Translations under genes and position numbers: made by a program
Shown: positions 23,201 to 32,720 of the stretch, one piece after another
Layout of the letters: each line of letters opens with the position of its first letter
Position numbering within the stretch: position 1 is the first letter of the stretch
NCBI GenBank assembly: GCA_036852015.1
Contig: JAANDG010000089.1
Location: 112,501-176,500 of the forward strand
DNA: 64,000 nucleotides
Origin: Pelodera strongyloides
Lineage: Eukaryota > Nematoda > Chromadorea > Rhabditida > Rhabditidae
Direction of reading: 5' to 3'
The notes under the pieces: generated by a model
Seen by the model: only the letters and a program-made list of their open reading frames with translations
Told to the model about the DNA's origin: nothing
Databases searched by the model: none

Positions 23201-26200
23201 CGCACATGCGGCGCACATGCGGCCATGAGTTGTGCTTCTAGAACAACTGCCAACTTTCATGGGAATACACTAATTCGGCATGCTTCTGAAAAATGCGCAA
23301 CATGTGCGCCATGATTTCGCCGTTCACGCTTTTCCCACTTTCTGTGTGCGGCACATCCGCGGAATTTTATCAGTCTATAAACTGGAACACCTACCGTAAC
23401 CAACGGAAAGAAATGTGATTGCGATCATCCATAGTGAATTCAAGTAGTTGACTGGTCGTGTATTCCTCATTACTCCTCTCGTATCTGAGGCCAACTCTAC
23501 TTCAAGCTGGTTCCTAAATAATAGTGTTATACTTTTTAAGCGAAAGATTATGCGGACTGCTTGCTTAATAATATTATATATATATTTCTTGGTCAAGTGG
23601 CAAGGCCCTTGCTCACCACGCCACCGGTCACTGGTTCGATCCCGGGCCGGAACCCCCCTCACCCCACCAAAGGTGTAAAAGTTGGTAGCTGGGTAAAACC
23701 AGCGGAGATAAATCGACTTCCCAGATTGGCCACCGGGAAGTTTAAATGGCCAGTATGTCCAACCTCTGAGCTGGACCCCGGTGCACCGTTTCCGCGGATT
23801 CGGTTGATATAACCCGGTTCACTTTTTACTTTATCTTTATATATTTCTTAATAATATAACGGTTAATTATGTGTACCAATAGCGATAGGAACAGGTTGTA
23901 GAGATAGACTGTTATTACATATTAGTTGGAATAGAAAAATTATTATTTCCGAACCTTTCGCAAAACCGTAGGATCCATCCAGCAATTACCCAAGAAGATG
24001 CGGTGAAGATCATTAGAACGGTTCCTAAATAAGGAAGGATAATTAACAATTTTGTTGTAATTGGGACTTGTTTTCCAAAAATCAGTGCACTGACTAACCA
24101 TCCCCTTGTCGAAAAGTAAACAAACGGACCGCGCACCCGCTGGTCATTATCGACGCCGATAATATAAGCGACTCGCACGATAATGGAAATATCGGGGGTA
24201 TAGCTCAGTGGCAGAGCATTCGACTGCAGATCGAGAGGTCCCCGGTTCAAATCCGAGTGCCCCCTACGTTTTGCATTTTTTGGAAAATTCGTGCTTTTCC
24301 TTTTGCTTTTCTTTGCAAGAGGCTGTAGAGATAACGAAAATATCGGGGGTATAGCTCAGTGGCAGAGCATTCGACTGCAGATCGAGAGGTCCCCGGTTCA
24401 AATCCGAGTGCCCCCTACTTTTGCATTTTTTAAATCCGGGCCTTTCCTTTTGCTTTTCTTTGCAAGAGGCTGTAGAGATAACGAAAATATCGGGGGTATA
24501 GCTCAGTGGCAGAGCATTCGACTGCAGATCGAGAGGTCCCCGGTTCAAATCCGAGTGCCCCCTATCTTTTGCATTCTTATATTAATGTACCTGGATATAG
24601 TGTCATCAATGTTTTGAGGATAAACCGGGCGTTGAATGTTACTCTGTTCAGTCCTGCGATTGATCTAAATATTAATCATAATTAGTTACCTTTTGGTTTG
24701 TGCATATTATCTTTACACAAAGTTCTCAATGAAAACCAAGCCCTGCTATTAGTGCAAATAAGGACAATAAGGTCGAAGCAAGGGATTGTTAGGCAAACGG
24801 AATTGTGAACGCTCTGCGCGTAGCCAGGTTCTCGTGTTCGGTGGTCTGTGGAGAATACGGGATACTCAATGAACGCGAGAATCTGGCAAGGGTCTGGCGA
24901 GGGTCTGGCGAAGGATGAACGAGATGCGCGGCGATAGATAGGCGCACCTGCTTCTTTTCGCCGCGCACCATCAACGAATCACTGTTACCGTACCTGCTAC
25001 TTGCGTCGGTGAAGAGTCTAGAGTGGAGGAGCATCACCCGACACAACCAGTAGAGACGCAGAAACATTCCGAGCGAGAGTAAGACATCCAGGGTGGCCCA
25101 TGACTGAATCGATAATACAATTATTCATTGTCAATCAATATTCATCCGAGTTTTGCTTGGATGCATACTGTATTATTTTTTATAATTATTAGTTTAATTT
25201 TGAATTATTATGGTTGATGTGTCGTAATTATGTGACCAGCGAAAAACTAGAAAAACTTTAATCGATTTATAGAACATTTATTTTGAAAACTTACACTTTT
25301 CAACTCTCTCTGCCAAACCTCAAATGGTACAGGACATAAGGAGCATGCGAACACTTCAGCGGATATCTAAAAAAATCACGTTTTTAAACCAAGTCGTTGT
25401 ATATTTTAATTAAAAACTCCTTTCTATATGAATGGTAAAGTCCTGTACATATTTTACAGACACCGTAATGCTATTAAACATACAGTAATAAAAATAAATA
25501 AATAAATATCTTACCTGAAACCATCGCTTCGGTGTCAAGGCGATTCGCCAATCGTCTGCAGCGTTCGCGATCATAAAAAGCTGAAAGAAGAGGATTTATT
25601 TTCATTTAATGCAAGTTGCCACAGGTTAGCCTAAGCTTTATTTCGACACAGACACCAGACACTGTGACCTTATACTAAAAATACTTTATAACTGCATGAG
25701 AGTTATACATTTCGGCGCATTAGATTAGAACTTTGAATTCGGGCTGTAGCTTGAATCATTTAATACTTTACAAAATATATCAAAAGCTACTGACATATGT
25801 TTGGTTTTAACAATCCGAAGAAACTGTTTTAAAATAAGTCAGATGAAATAGATACATAAACTCCAACCTGTATTCCAATATAGTGAAATCTAAATACAAA
25901 GTACAACAAAGCGAGAGTAGAGCCCAAAATTAGCGACTTCAGTGCAATACTCCATGAATCGCCCTAAAACAGAGCATATGCATAGTTTTGTAATTTTTTC
26001 TTCTCATCTGTAGTTATAACTTATAACATGTCCTATATTTCTTTCGGAAAGACGTTAACAGTAGGAAGTTAGTGTGTTGCAAGTGCGCCCGTAGTACGCC
26101 ACAGCTGTGCAATTGCTTTTTCAATGTTGGCGCACCGCGGACTCGCTGGTCCACGCTGAGCGTGTGTGCCGCGCTCTGAAGTAGCATAGGAGGGCACTAA

Positions 26201-28968
26201 CCTTATAAATTAGACCGGTTGCACGGAGTTCGGACTCTACTATCATCACCGCTGAAATAGACAGAATTATTAATCATGTCTAGTTTTTTTGTTTTTTTTT
26301 TGTTTAGAGAACACTTGCTCAAGAGATAAACATTTTCGCAGAAATAAGTTTTTGTAAAATCTTATTCACCATTTATTCCACATATAAAATATACTGTAGA
26401 GACAACATATACTGTGTTTTCTCAATTAATTGGTAATTCTTACCTATTCCAAGCACTGCACAAAATAACGCTCTGTCACAGGTGACTCTCCGCTTTTCAT
26501 AGTACCTCTCGCGTAGTATTAACCGGCCACCACTAAATAATAAAAACTGTTTAAATTGAAAAGTATGCAAAAAAATCGATATCGAGCAGCATAACTTCTA
26601 AAATAATGACTGTTTTTTCACAAAGACATTATTGTTATTTTTAATTTTAATCATTTGCTTAATTTTTCTACTATATTTCATGCACTCGTTTACTCGCTTG
26701 CCTTATCGAAACACAATTGAAGGAGCGAGAATCAAACTGGCGTCTTTTGGCTGCCAGGCAGTAAACACTGTGCCATTACTACCGTAGCATAATTGCTATA
26801 CTGACAATGATGACGTCATGACTGATCTTTTTGGTATATTCTAATTAACATACGATTTGCATCCCTCGTCCTTCATGAGCGGTGTCTCTGAGTCATCTCC
26901 TTTCTGAGCTTCCAAATCATTGCTCAGCACAAGCGATATCGATTTTTTCGATGGTTGCTCACCTACAAGAATAGAACAAATTAGAAGAAAATCAATCAAT
27001 AAGTTATGACGTCATTAGATAAGTTGAGCTAGTCACTAGGCAATACTCACTACAGTAGCTACAGATGGGAATAGCAAGCACCTCTGAGATAAATCAAAAT
27101 ATATTTCATGTAATCTTTTTTTTTTATTCGTGTAAAGTACAGGCTCATTAATGTGTTAACTCGAAGCTGTTCTGACGGGGAGGAAAATTAAGGCAGCAAA
27201 ATAGTTGGCGCCGTTGTACCGAGCCAATATTTCCACGTCGTTTGCTAACAGTTGAGAAAATATTTTTTTATAATCAAAAAAAAATCGTCGCCATACACAT
27301 ACTCATGCTTGGTAAATTCCAAACCTAGCCAATGTTTCCTGTAGTAATTCCTAATACCCGGCGGTATATCCAAATAGCAGCTGTGACGTCTTACCGGTCG
27401 CACCCGCGTATTCATGGCGCCAATTCAAAATGGCAACCGCGTGCTTGTGGTTACGGTATTAGTTCATCGAATAGAACAGCGTGTATGAATGTTGGGTCTT
27501 ATGACATGTTATTAAGGGACGAAATGACTTGCGAATAGAAAAGGAGTCATGAATAAAATATTCCCTTCTACGGTCTGCAATTTCTCACGAGCGAAATTGA
27601 ATACGGGTCAGGCTATTGTCATATGGCTATGATGCGGGAAAGCGGGATATTTATTTCCTTTCTTTTTTTCTTCTGAAGGAAATGAAAGTAATATCTGGCA
27701 GCTTACTTTAGCAACTAAACTTACCTATTTACATATTTTATCTAGTAATGAATCATTAAAGCGAAATACCGGCCGGTTTTTGAAACGCATCGAGTACTCC
27801 CTGCTTTCCTATGCTTCATATGCAAATGAACATAAATTTGAATAAAAAATAGACCCCAGTAGACCCCTTTTAGAATAACTGCATAAAAAGGCTGATATTT
27901 GATATGCGTTTCAAAAACCGGCCGGTATTTCGCTTTAAAACAATATTCAAATTGCCATTGAATAGTGTGACACAGCTAGCCTCCACCACCAAATAATTTT
28001 TTACGAGGGAAAAGTTCTTCAATAGTCTTCTACTTACAATGCACTCTTCTGTCGACTACAACACCACTATTGCTTCTTTTCTACCTTTTCCAATAAATAA
28101 TTCCTCCATTTTCTCATGCACAGCTACTATTGTCGCGCACAAACAGTTCCTACTCTAAATAAAAATACCTCCAATCCAGCTGAGTCCCTGTGGCCCAAGT
28201 ATCCTCCTGAGTAGTGCTTGTTCCCTACTCGGTAGTATTGCCATACTACACCTCCGATGACTTTGATTAAGGTCATTGGCCGTTAGAAAGTGTTGGGCCC
28301 TTCCCACGTGGAAGCAACTTTCCGAATTCGACCTCTGATTCAGGTTCGCAAGTCTGAACTTGGAAGGGTCTCGGGGAGGTTCCAGGGTGCCCAGTCCCAG
28401 GGCACCATAGGCATTCCTCTCCTTGCGCCTCAGCGAGGCTCTAGTCCTGTTTTCACAGTAAAAGTTTGAAGACCCAGAATGTGAGACTAGGGAGGACTTG
28501 GCCGAGAGTGCGGGACTGGGAGGCACATCGAAGGAGAGTTGTTTGGGAGAAGCTCCCAGTTTGTGTTGTTCCCGGAGGATTCCCCTGGGACCTTGACTCG
28601 TGGGGGCTTGGATCTGTAGGCCTGGTAGGCCGGGAGAGACTGCTCGGACTGGGGTTCCCAGGGATGGGGAGCCATTCCCTGGGGAGGTGCTTCCCATCAG
28701 TGAGGTTAGTTGGGGAAGTTGTGGGACTGAGATCCCATTAGGCGGGAATAGGTCATCATCGTCTACTTCAACACTGTCCGTGTAGTGAGTGATAGCGTCT
28801 TGAGCACCACCACCCGACCGCGAGAATTGGTCCATTACCGTAGTCTCGGAAAGTGGTACGGTATTTGGATCTGCAGTTACAGTAGACGAAGGAAAATCCG
28901 AAAGATAGAGTGAGCTAATGTGAGAGGTAGCAGGGGAAGGAGAGCGCGAATGTTCCTCGAGATGCAGC
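20160..28968 (-). CDS. kcnl: SK-type Ca2+-activated K+ channel (KCNN/kcnl family), core exons
   Basis: A tetrameric plasma-membrane K+ channel gated by Ca2+ through bound calmodulin. Exons 5' to 3': 28968-28169, 26962-26854, 26532-26444, 26251-26202, 25963-25868, 25580-25515, 25366-25295, 25103-24994, 24104-23955, 23513-23395, 23165-23107, 22756-22646, 22464-22337, 22020-21951, 21091-20988 and 20277-20160 (TGA). Every join keeps phase. Order along the protein: disordered Ser/Pro region; basic [17 protein letters not shown] before S1; S1 [14 protein letters not shown]2; [14 protein letters not shown] loop; S3; S4 [20 protein letters not shown]5; pore [20 protein letters not shown]6; [14 protein letters not shown]; calmodulin-binding domain; coiled coil; short Ser-rich tail. 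The match to SK channels is unmistakable. The paralog number is not assigned. The 28968 exon begins mid-codon, so more 5' exons exist (see 41458-60659). Confidence 0.95.
20512..20942 (+). mobile_element. ACCAGCCGTTCGAAGAGC repeat with tRNA-like boxes
   Basis: Starts ACCAGCCGTTCGAAGAGC and ends AAACTCTTTTCTCCTTTATA-TAATAAGAT. It contains TCTTCTCCGACTGGAGGAAT and a tRNA-like segment at about 20745-20822 with a B-box-like GGTTCGGATCC. A close sibling is at 40801-41272. SINE-like, but the tRNA part is internal rather than at the 5' end. It lies next to the channel's penultimate exon. Confidence 0.65.
20988..21091 (-). CDS. kcnl: Channel coiled-coil exon
   Basis: Reads [20 protein letters not shown] then [14 protein letters not shown], with hydrophobic residues spaced as in a coiled coil. 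It aligns in order with the SK segment after the calmodulin-binding domain (MYDMISDLNERSE region of the family). Confidence 0.88.
21697..21877. mobile_element. GCGAAATACCGGCCGG MITE, copy 3
   Basis: Inverted ends TTTAAAGCGAAATACCGGCC and ACGGCCGGTATTTCGCT around an AT-rich core. Located in the channel intron between exons 22020-21951 and 21091-20988. Confidence 0.85.
22337..22756 (-). CDS. kcnl: Channel S6 end and calmodulin-binding exons
   Basis: Two exons, 22756-22646 and 22464-22337. The first reads [20 protein letters not shown] then [17 protein letters not shown]; the second [20 protein letters not shown] then a [20 protein letters not shown] segment. This is the SK calmodulin-binding domain, with the invariant [17 protein letters not shown] and [13 protein letters not shown] blocks, so Ca2+ sensing is expected to be intact. 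Confidence 0.95.
23107..23513 (-). CDS. kcnl: Channel pore exons (turret, filter, S6)
   Basis: Exons 23513-23395 and 23165-23107. The first begins [20 protein letters not shown], a longer turret than in vertebrate SK channels, then [19 protein letters not shown]. The second continues [20 protein letters not shown]. The selectivity filter is GYGD; the intron splits the second Gly codon of GYG. The filter is intact. Confidence 0.94.
23585..23840 (+). mobile_element. tRNA-derived SINE-like element
   Basis: A tRNA-like head GTCAAGTGGCAAGGCCC ... ACTGGTTCGATCCCGGGCC (A-box and B-box spacing) followed by about 170 bases of unrelated body (AAAGGTGTAAAAGTTGGTAG ... CTGAGCTGGACCCCGGTG) and an AT-rich tail. 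No good cloverleaf, so a tRNA gene is unlikely. It lies in a channel intron, antisense. Confidence 0.55.
23955..24104 (-). CDS. kcnl: Channel S5 exon
   Basis: Reads [20 protein letters not shown] then [20 protein letters not shown] and [10 protein letters not shown]. It aligns with SK S4-S5 linker and S5 (SLWIIAAWTVRVCER region). The acceptor CGACAAG is weaker than its neighbours, but phase fits on both sides. Confidence 0.9.
24194..24265 (+). tRNA. tRNA-Cys (GCA), copy 1
   Basis: A 72-base cloverleaf. Acceptor stem GGGGGTA/TGCCCCC; A box TAGCTCAGTGG; B box GGTTCAAATCC; anticodon loop CTGCAGA gives GCA. A TTTT terminator follows (ACGTTTTGC). First of three identical genes in tandem, antisense in the channel intron 24105-24993. 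Confidence 0.96.
24345..24416 (+). tRNA. tRNA-Cys (GCA), copy 2
   Basis: Identical to copy 1 over all 72 bases, starting 151 bases downstream. The upstream flank CTTTGCAAGAGGCTGTAGAG is shared with copy 3, so the unit duplicated together with its leader. Confidence 0.96.
24492..24563 (+). tRNA. tRNA-Cys (GCA), copy 3
   Basis: Identical to copies 1 and 2, 147 bases after copy 2, with the same 5' flank. A T-run (CTTTTGC) follows. Confidence 0.96.
24994..25103 (-). CDS. kcnl: Channel S4 exon
   Basis: Reads [20 protein letters not shown] then [17 protein letters not shown]. The [25 protein letters not shown] block is the hallmark S4 of SK channels, with the few basic residues typical of these weakly voltage-sensing proteins. 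Confidence 0.95.
25295..25963 (-). CDS. kcnl: Channel S2-S3 exons
   Basis: Three exons, 25963-25868, 25580-25515 and 25366-25295, all starting and ending in phase 0. They read [20 protein letters not shown] (S2), [20 protein letters not shown] (conserved SK loop) and [20 protein letters not shown] (S3). The S3-S4 linker is shorter than in vertebrate SK channels. Confidence 0.93.
26202..26532 (-). CDS. kcnl: Channel S1 exons
   Basis: Exons 26532-26444 and 26251-26202. They read [20 protein letters not shown], then ALFCAVLGI, then [17 protein letters not shown]. This matches the SK pattern RRALFEKRKRLSDYALxxGMFGIVVMVIETEL: basic pre-S1 segment, S1, acidic end. Confidence 0.93.
26854..26962 (-). 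CDS. kcnl: Channel exon before S1
   Basis: Reads [20 protein letters not shown] then [16 protein letters not shown]. No recognisable domain; hydrophilic. Acceptor TTCTTGTAG and donor GTATGTTA are good, and phase fits on both sides. Confidence 0.85.
27756..27939. mobile_element. GCGAAATACCGGCCGG MITE, copy 4
   Basis: Ends TTAAAGCGAAATACCGGCCG and CCGGCCGGTATTTCGCTTTA, with the family's ATGCAAATGAACATAAA core words. Lies in the channel intron 26963-28168. Confidence 0.88.
28169..28968 (-). CDS. kcnl: Channel long disordered N-terminal exon
   Basis: An 800-base exon, the largest in the window, open for 266 codons between acceptor TTCTCCAG and donor GTATTTTTA. It begins [20 protein letters not shown] and ends [16 protein letters not shown]. 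It is rich in Ser, Pro, Gly and Gln and is predicted disordered. It has an acidic patch [10 protein letters not shown] and basic kinase-type sites RASLRR and HRRCSMA. It begins mid-codon, so translation starts upstream or at the internal Met at 28835 in a shorter isoform. Long variable N-termini are usual in invertebrate SK channels. Confidence 0.85.
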
Positions 28969-29253
28969 CTGGAGAAGGGAGAGGTTTAGAGAAGAAGCCA
29001 GATGTAAAATAAACAGTAAACGTAAACCGAGGATGATAAATAAAAAGCACAATATATGTTAGAAAAGAACAAATGATATACAGTTCTGGAATAAGATATG
29101 CAGACAGAGAAAAGTGCCTATGACCATGACTTCAGAAAATAAACAAATGCAATTTATTTATTTATATTTTATTTATTTGATCGTTATGTAAAGAGTTATT
29201 TAAATCAATACACGTCAGAGTTGTAGAATCAATACATGTCAGACTTTCTTTTG

Positions 29254-29426
29254 CTTAAAGCGAAATGCTAGCCCCTTTGGAAAAATTGCATATGATAAGC
29301 AAAGCCTATGTATCCTATGCTAATTTTGTACGATCGTCCACGGCAATCGTACAAAATTAGCATAGAATACATAGGATTTGCTTATTATATGCAAATTTTC
29401 CAAAGGGGCTAGCATTTCGCTTTAAG
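29254..29426. mobile_element. Palindromic MITE (GCGAAATGCTAGCC family), copy 2
   Basis: About 170 bases, nearly fully palindromic; the same ends and the same ATTTTGTACGAT centre as the copy at 11385-11555. Confidence 0.88.
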
Positions 29427-30710
29427 TTTAGGTAAGTACATTCATGTATTGAGTCTGCTTGCGAATACAATAAGAATAAATTGCTGTAACTGAATATCAT
29501 CAAGCAAAATCAAATTTCGATTTCTCCACGAAAGCCGGAAAGATTCTATAAATCCAATTATTATTTTAATATAAATGTTAATTTATTTGCATAGAGGAGC
29601 TAAACGGTTTTAGGAAAGGAATATAATCACATGGAGAAATAAATACCAATTACATGATATGAGTTTTTCTCATCACGTAAAAAATGTTAATAATTTGCAA
29701 ATCAATTAATACTTTGAGAAGAAGTATTATATTTGATGTCCGAAGTCAACAGAAAATAGGCAAAAAGCATGGTGGGGACTACGTAACTAGCGCATTCTCA
29801 TGCCATGTATTATATGCAAAGTTTCATGGACGTCTAAACCGGAAGGGCACCTAATTCCACATAATACCACTGCAATTTAGCAGTATAGTTTCATAAACCA
29901 TGTTCACTACCCCTTTAAAATTTGAAAAGTTACGTGTAATTTTTTTTCCTTTCATCCCTAATCTGCAAAAGGTTCAATTTACAGTAAACAACTTAATAAC
30001 GAGACCGATGCTATTCTGATGCAGATCTATTTTACATATGAACTGCAAAAAACAAACGTGGTGCTATTCAAGAATTCAAGTGCTATAGAATTCTTGCAAA
30101 AATTGAATAGAGCGAACATCAAAAGACTTTCAACTTTGATGTATAATGCTTAATTGGGCTGTAAATTATACGGATCACTTTCTCTATTGGGCGCTTTCCA
30201 ATGAATGAAAAAAGTTGTAGTTTCACCAAAATAAGCTCGAATTTGGTTGAAAACAGTATTACACGCTTATAGTTGGCGGGGACACTTTTTAAAGCGAACA
30301 CATAGGAGATCGAATACGAAATGAAGTTAATATGAACTGCGCCATAGTTTACGCAGTACTCAATATGCGCAACAACTCTCCCATAAGGCGATCAATACTT
30401 GTCTGTGATAAATTAGTGTATTCGCTCCGATATAATCACATCATGAGTTTGAAACATAAACGGAACACAAACGGAATTGATTTGCTAAATCTTATGCGTA
30501 TTTACGGAATTAAGTGAACATGTCCATAACAGAGTACAAATGTAGAATTTCTGCGTTCTTCTGTCTATGAGAAGAGCACTTTCAATAAACATAAGTACAT
30601 TGGACAACTAATTAATAAGGGCATACATTCAACTTTATGAAGCAATGCACGTTTTGAAATCGACACGGAGTGGGTTGTAGGTAGAGAGTCGTCGTGCAGA
30701 GCGACAGCGA

Positions 30711-30790
30711 GGGAGAGAAAGAGAGAGAGAGAGCGAGAGAGCGAGAGAGAGAAAGAGAGAGCGAGAGAGAGGGAGAGAGAGAGAGTGAGA
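30711..30790. repeat. GA microsatellite
   Basis: Imperfect (GA)n with GAGC interruptions; overlapping open frames are repeat artefacts. Confidence 0.9.
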
Positions 30791-31363
30791 AATAATAACT
30801 TTAAAATGTGAATATTCCCAGTGGCCAATTTGCTGGGGAACCAGAGTTGTGCTACCGCAGCGGTTAGGTTTATTATAAGTCATTCAACTTTCCCAACCAC
30901 CAATTCAGAAGTGGTGGTGCAAAGGCCTGAGAAGAGAATCGAACACGCATCTACGACGAGCTATGCACGTATGCACTATCAAACTAGGTCACTATTTTAC
31001 TAAAAACTAATCAATAGCCATGCGCTCATAACATAGTGGCCCAACGAGTTCACCACGTCTGCCTGCAACAAAAAAAAAGAAAAAGAAAAATTCAATCAAT
31101 TAAAATGGCTCAACTTAATTAGGGCAAAAGCGTTCCACTCCGTTTATATTCAATTGAGGGCCAATTAAACTTATTTAGCGGCGGACCCGTGGGAGAAGAG
31201 AGTAAAGAACACTCAAGAGAAATGATATGAAAAAGTGGGAAACTCATGTGATCAAAATAGAGAATGCGCAGTGGATACGTCGCCAAACACGGTACAATTA
31301 GCAATGGGTGATGGCCGCTTAGCTGTTCTAGCTTTGGAACGGGAATCCAAAGATGACTACGCT

Positions 31364-31546
31364 CTCAGGCGCGCAGCGCGGACATGCGAATCCGCGTCCG
31401 CGGGAAAGATATGGTTTTTTGACATGGTATAGGCGGAGGCGCAGAAAGAGGGCGTGCTTTTTCTCCCTGTCTCGAGTTTTTCAATGCAAATTTGCAATCT
31501 TTACCCGCGGACGCGGATTCGCATGTCCGCGCTGCGCGCTTGAGGA
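31364..31546. repeat. GC-rich inverted repeat
   Basis: Arms of about 45 bases (31364-31411 and 31499-31546) match almost exactly in inverse: GCGCGCAGCGCGGACATGCG continuing AATCCGCGTCCGCGGG. The spacer is about 90 bases, so it could form a strong hairpin. Confidence 0.85.
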
Positions 31547-32429
31547 CCAGAGGAGGGTTCGATTCTCTCCCACACTGTGTGAATACAACGAAAAAAAAGG
31601 TATCAAGCCCCACCGCCCTTTATTTAAGTCTAACCTTGCACCGACATCTTTCAAAGCATGGAAGATGATACTTTATAGTTTTTTTTTGGACACGACATAA
31701 AAATAAAGTGCGACCTAATAGTTGAAAGCAGTCTACAACGTTAGAAGTTTGGTCAAAAAAAAAATAGCTGTTCGATGAAGTACATACAAGTTGGTACCTT
31801 GTAAATAGTGCAATAAATTTCATGGAGCATTGCTCGTAGCCTGAGCAAAACATGCAAAATCTGAAGTAAAGTCGGAATTTTGCTTTCAATTGTAGTTTCA
31901 AAAATTTAATAATTTCATATTCCTAATCACGCGAACAGGTCACGTGGAATTTCATTCTACATGGGAATGTTTTATAAATTTGCAAAAACTTGGAAAAACA
32001 AAAAGGAACTACAAATTAAAAGTAATATCCTTCAAGGTTGAGTAAGAAAGCGTTGTGTTAATCCAAAGAGCAATAGCCAAACATTAATTTACGTAATGTT
32101 TTTGCATAATAAGTGTCTATCAAATACATAATATAAATGAATAACATCAAACGTTTGTTGTTAGTCTTATTGCGTGTATTCAGTAGGAATGTTATTGATA
32201 TGATACATTAGATTAGGGTATGACGTCATCAGTAGACGTCACAAATCTTATGAAACGTATAGGTCACATTTTTCACAATGCAATTAGCATAACAATAAAG
32301 GATACTATTGAAAGGATTGTTTATAGGAATAGGAGCCGTATGATAACAAATAATTGCTGATTCTCAATTCCAAAAGGCCAGTGGGATTTTTAGCACGTAA
32401 CTTGAGTCACGTGGCCTCGGAAAAACGTG

Positions 32430-32720
32430 AAAATTGACGTGCAAGCGGCAACGTTACGCCGTGCATGCGGCGTGGAAAAAGTGGCACGCCGTTGGGTTCT
32501 GGTGTGCAAGTTGCTCGCCGTAACGTTGCCGCTTGCCCGCCGTGAAGAAGAAAGGTTGCCGCTTGAACGCCGTGCTCACGCCATTTCGCCCCCTGCTTTT
32601 GGCGTGCAAGCGGCGTGGTAACGGCGGTCAATTTGCACGCCATTTCTATTCCGCGTGCATACACGCCAACACGTTGCCAAATGGGCTTTGCATGCCGTAA
32701 GGTTGCCGCTTGCACGCCAA
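32430..32720. repeat. Cluster of GGCGTGCAAGCGGCAACGTT words
   Basis: Within 290 bases, variants of GTGCAAGCGGCAACGTTACG and its reverse complement occur repeatedly in both orientations at irregular spacing. Not a simple tandem array. Open frames on both strands here are by-products. Confidence 0.8.

Noticed and set aside
26725..26800. Antisense tRNA-like segment (AGAATCAAACTGGCG)
   Set aside because: Poor acceptor and anticodon stems; a degraded tRNA-derived repeat.
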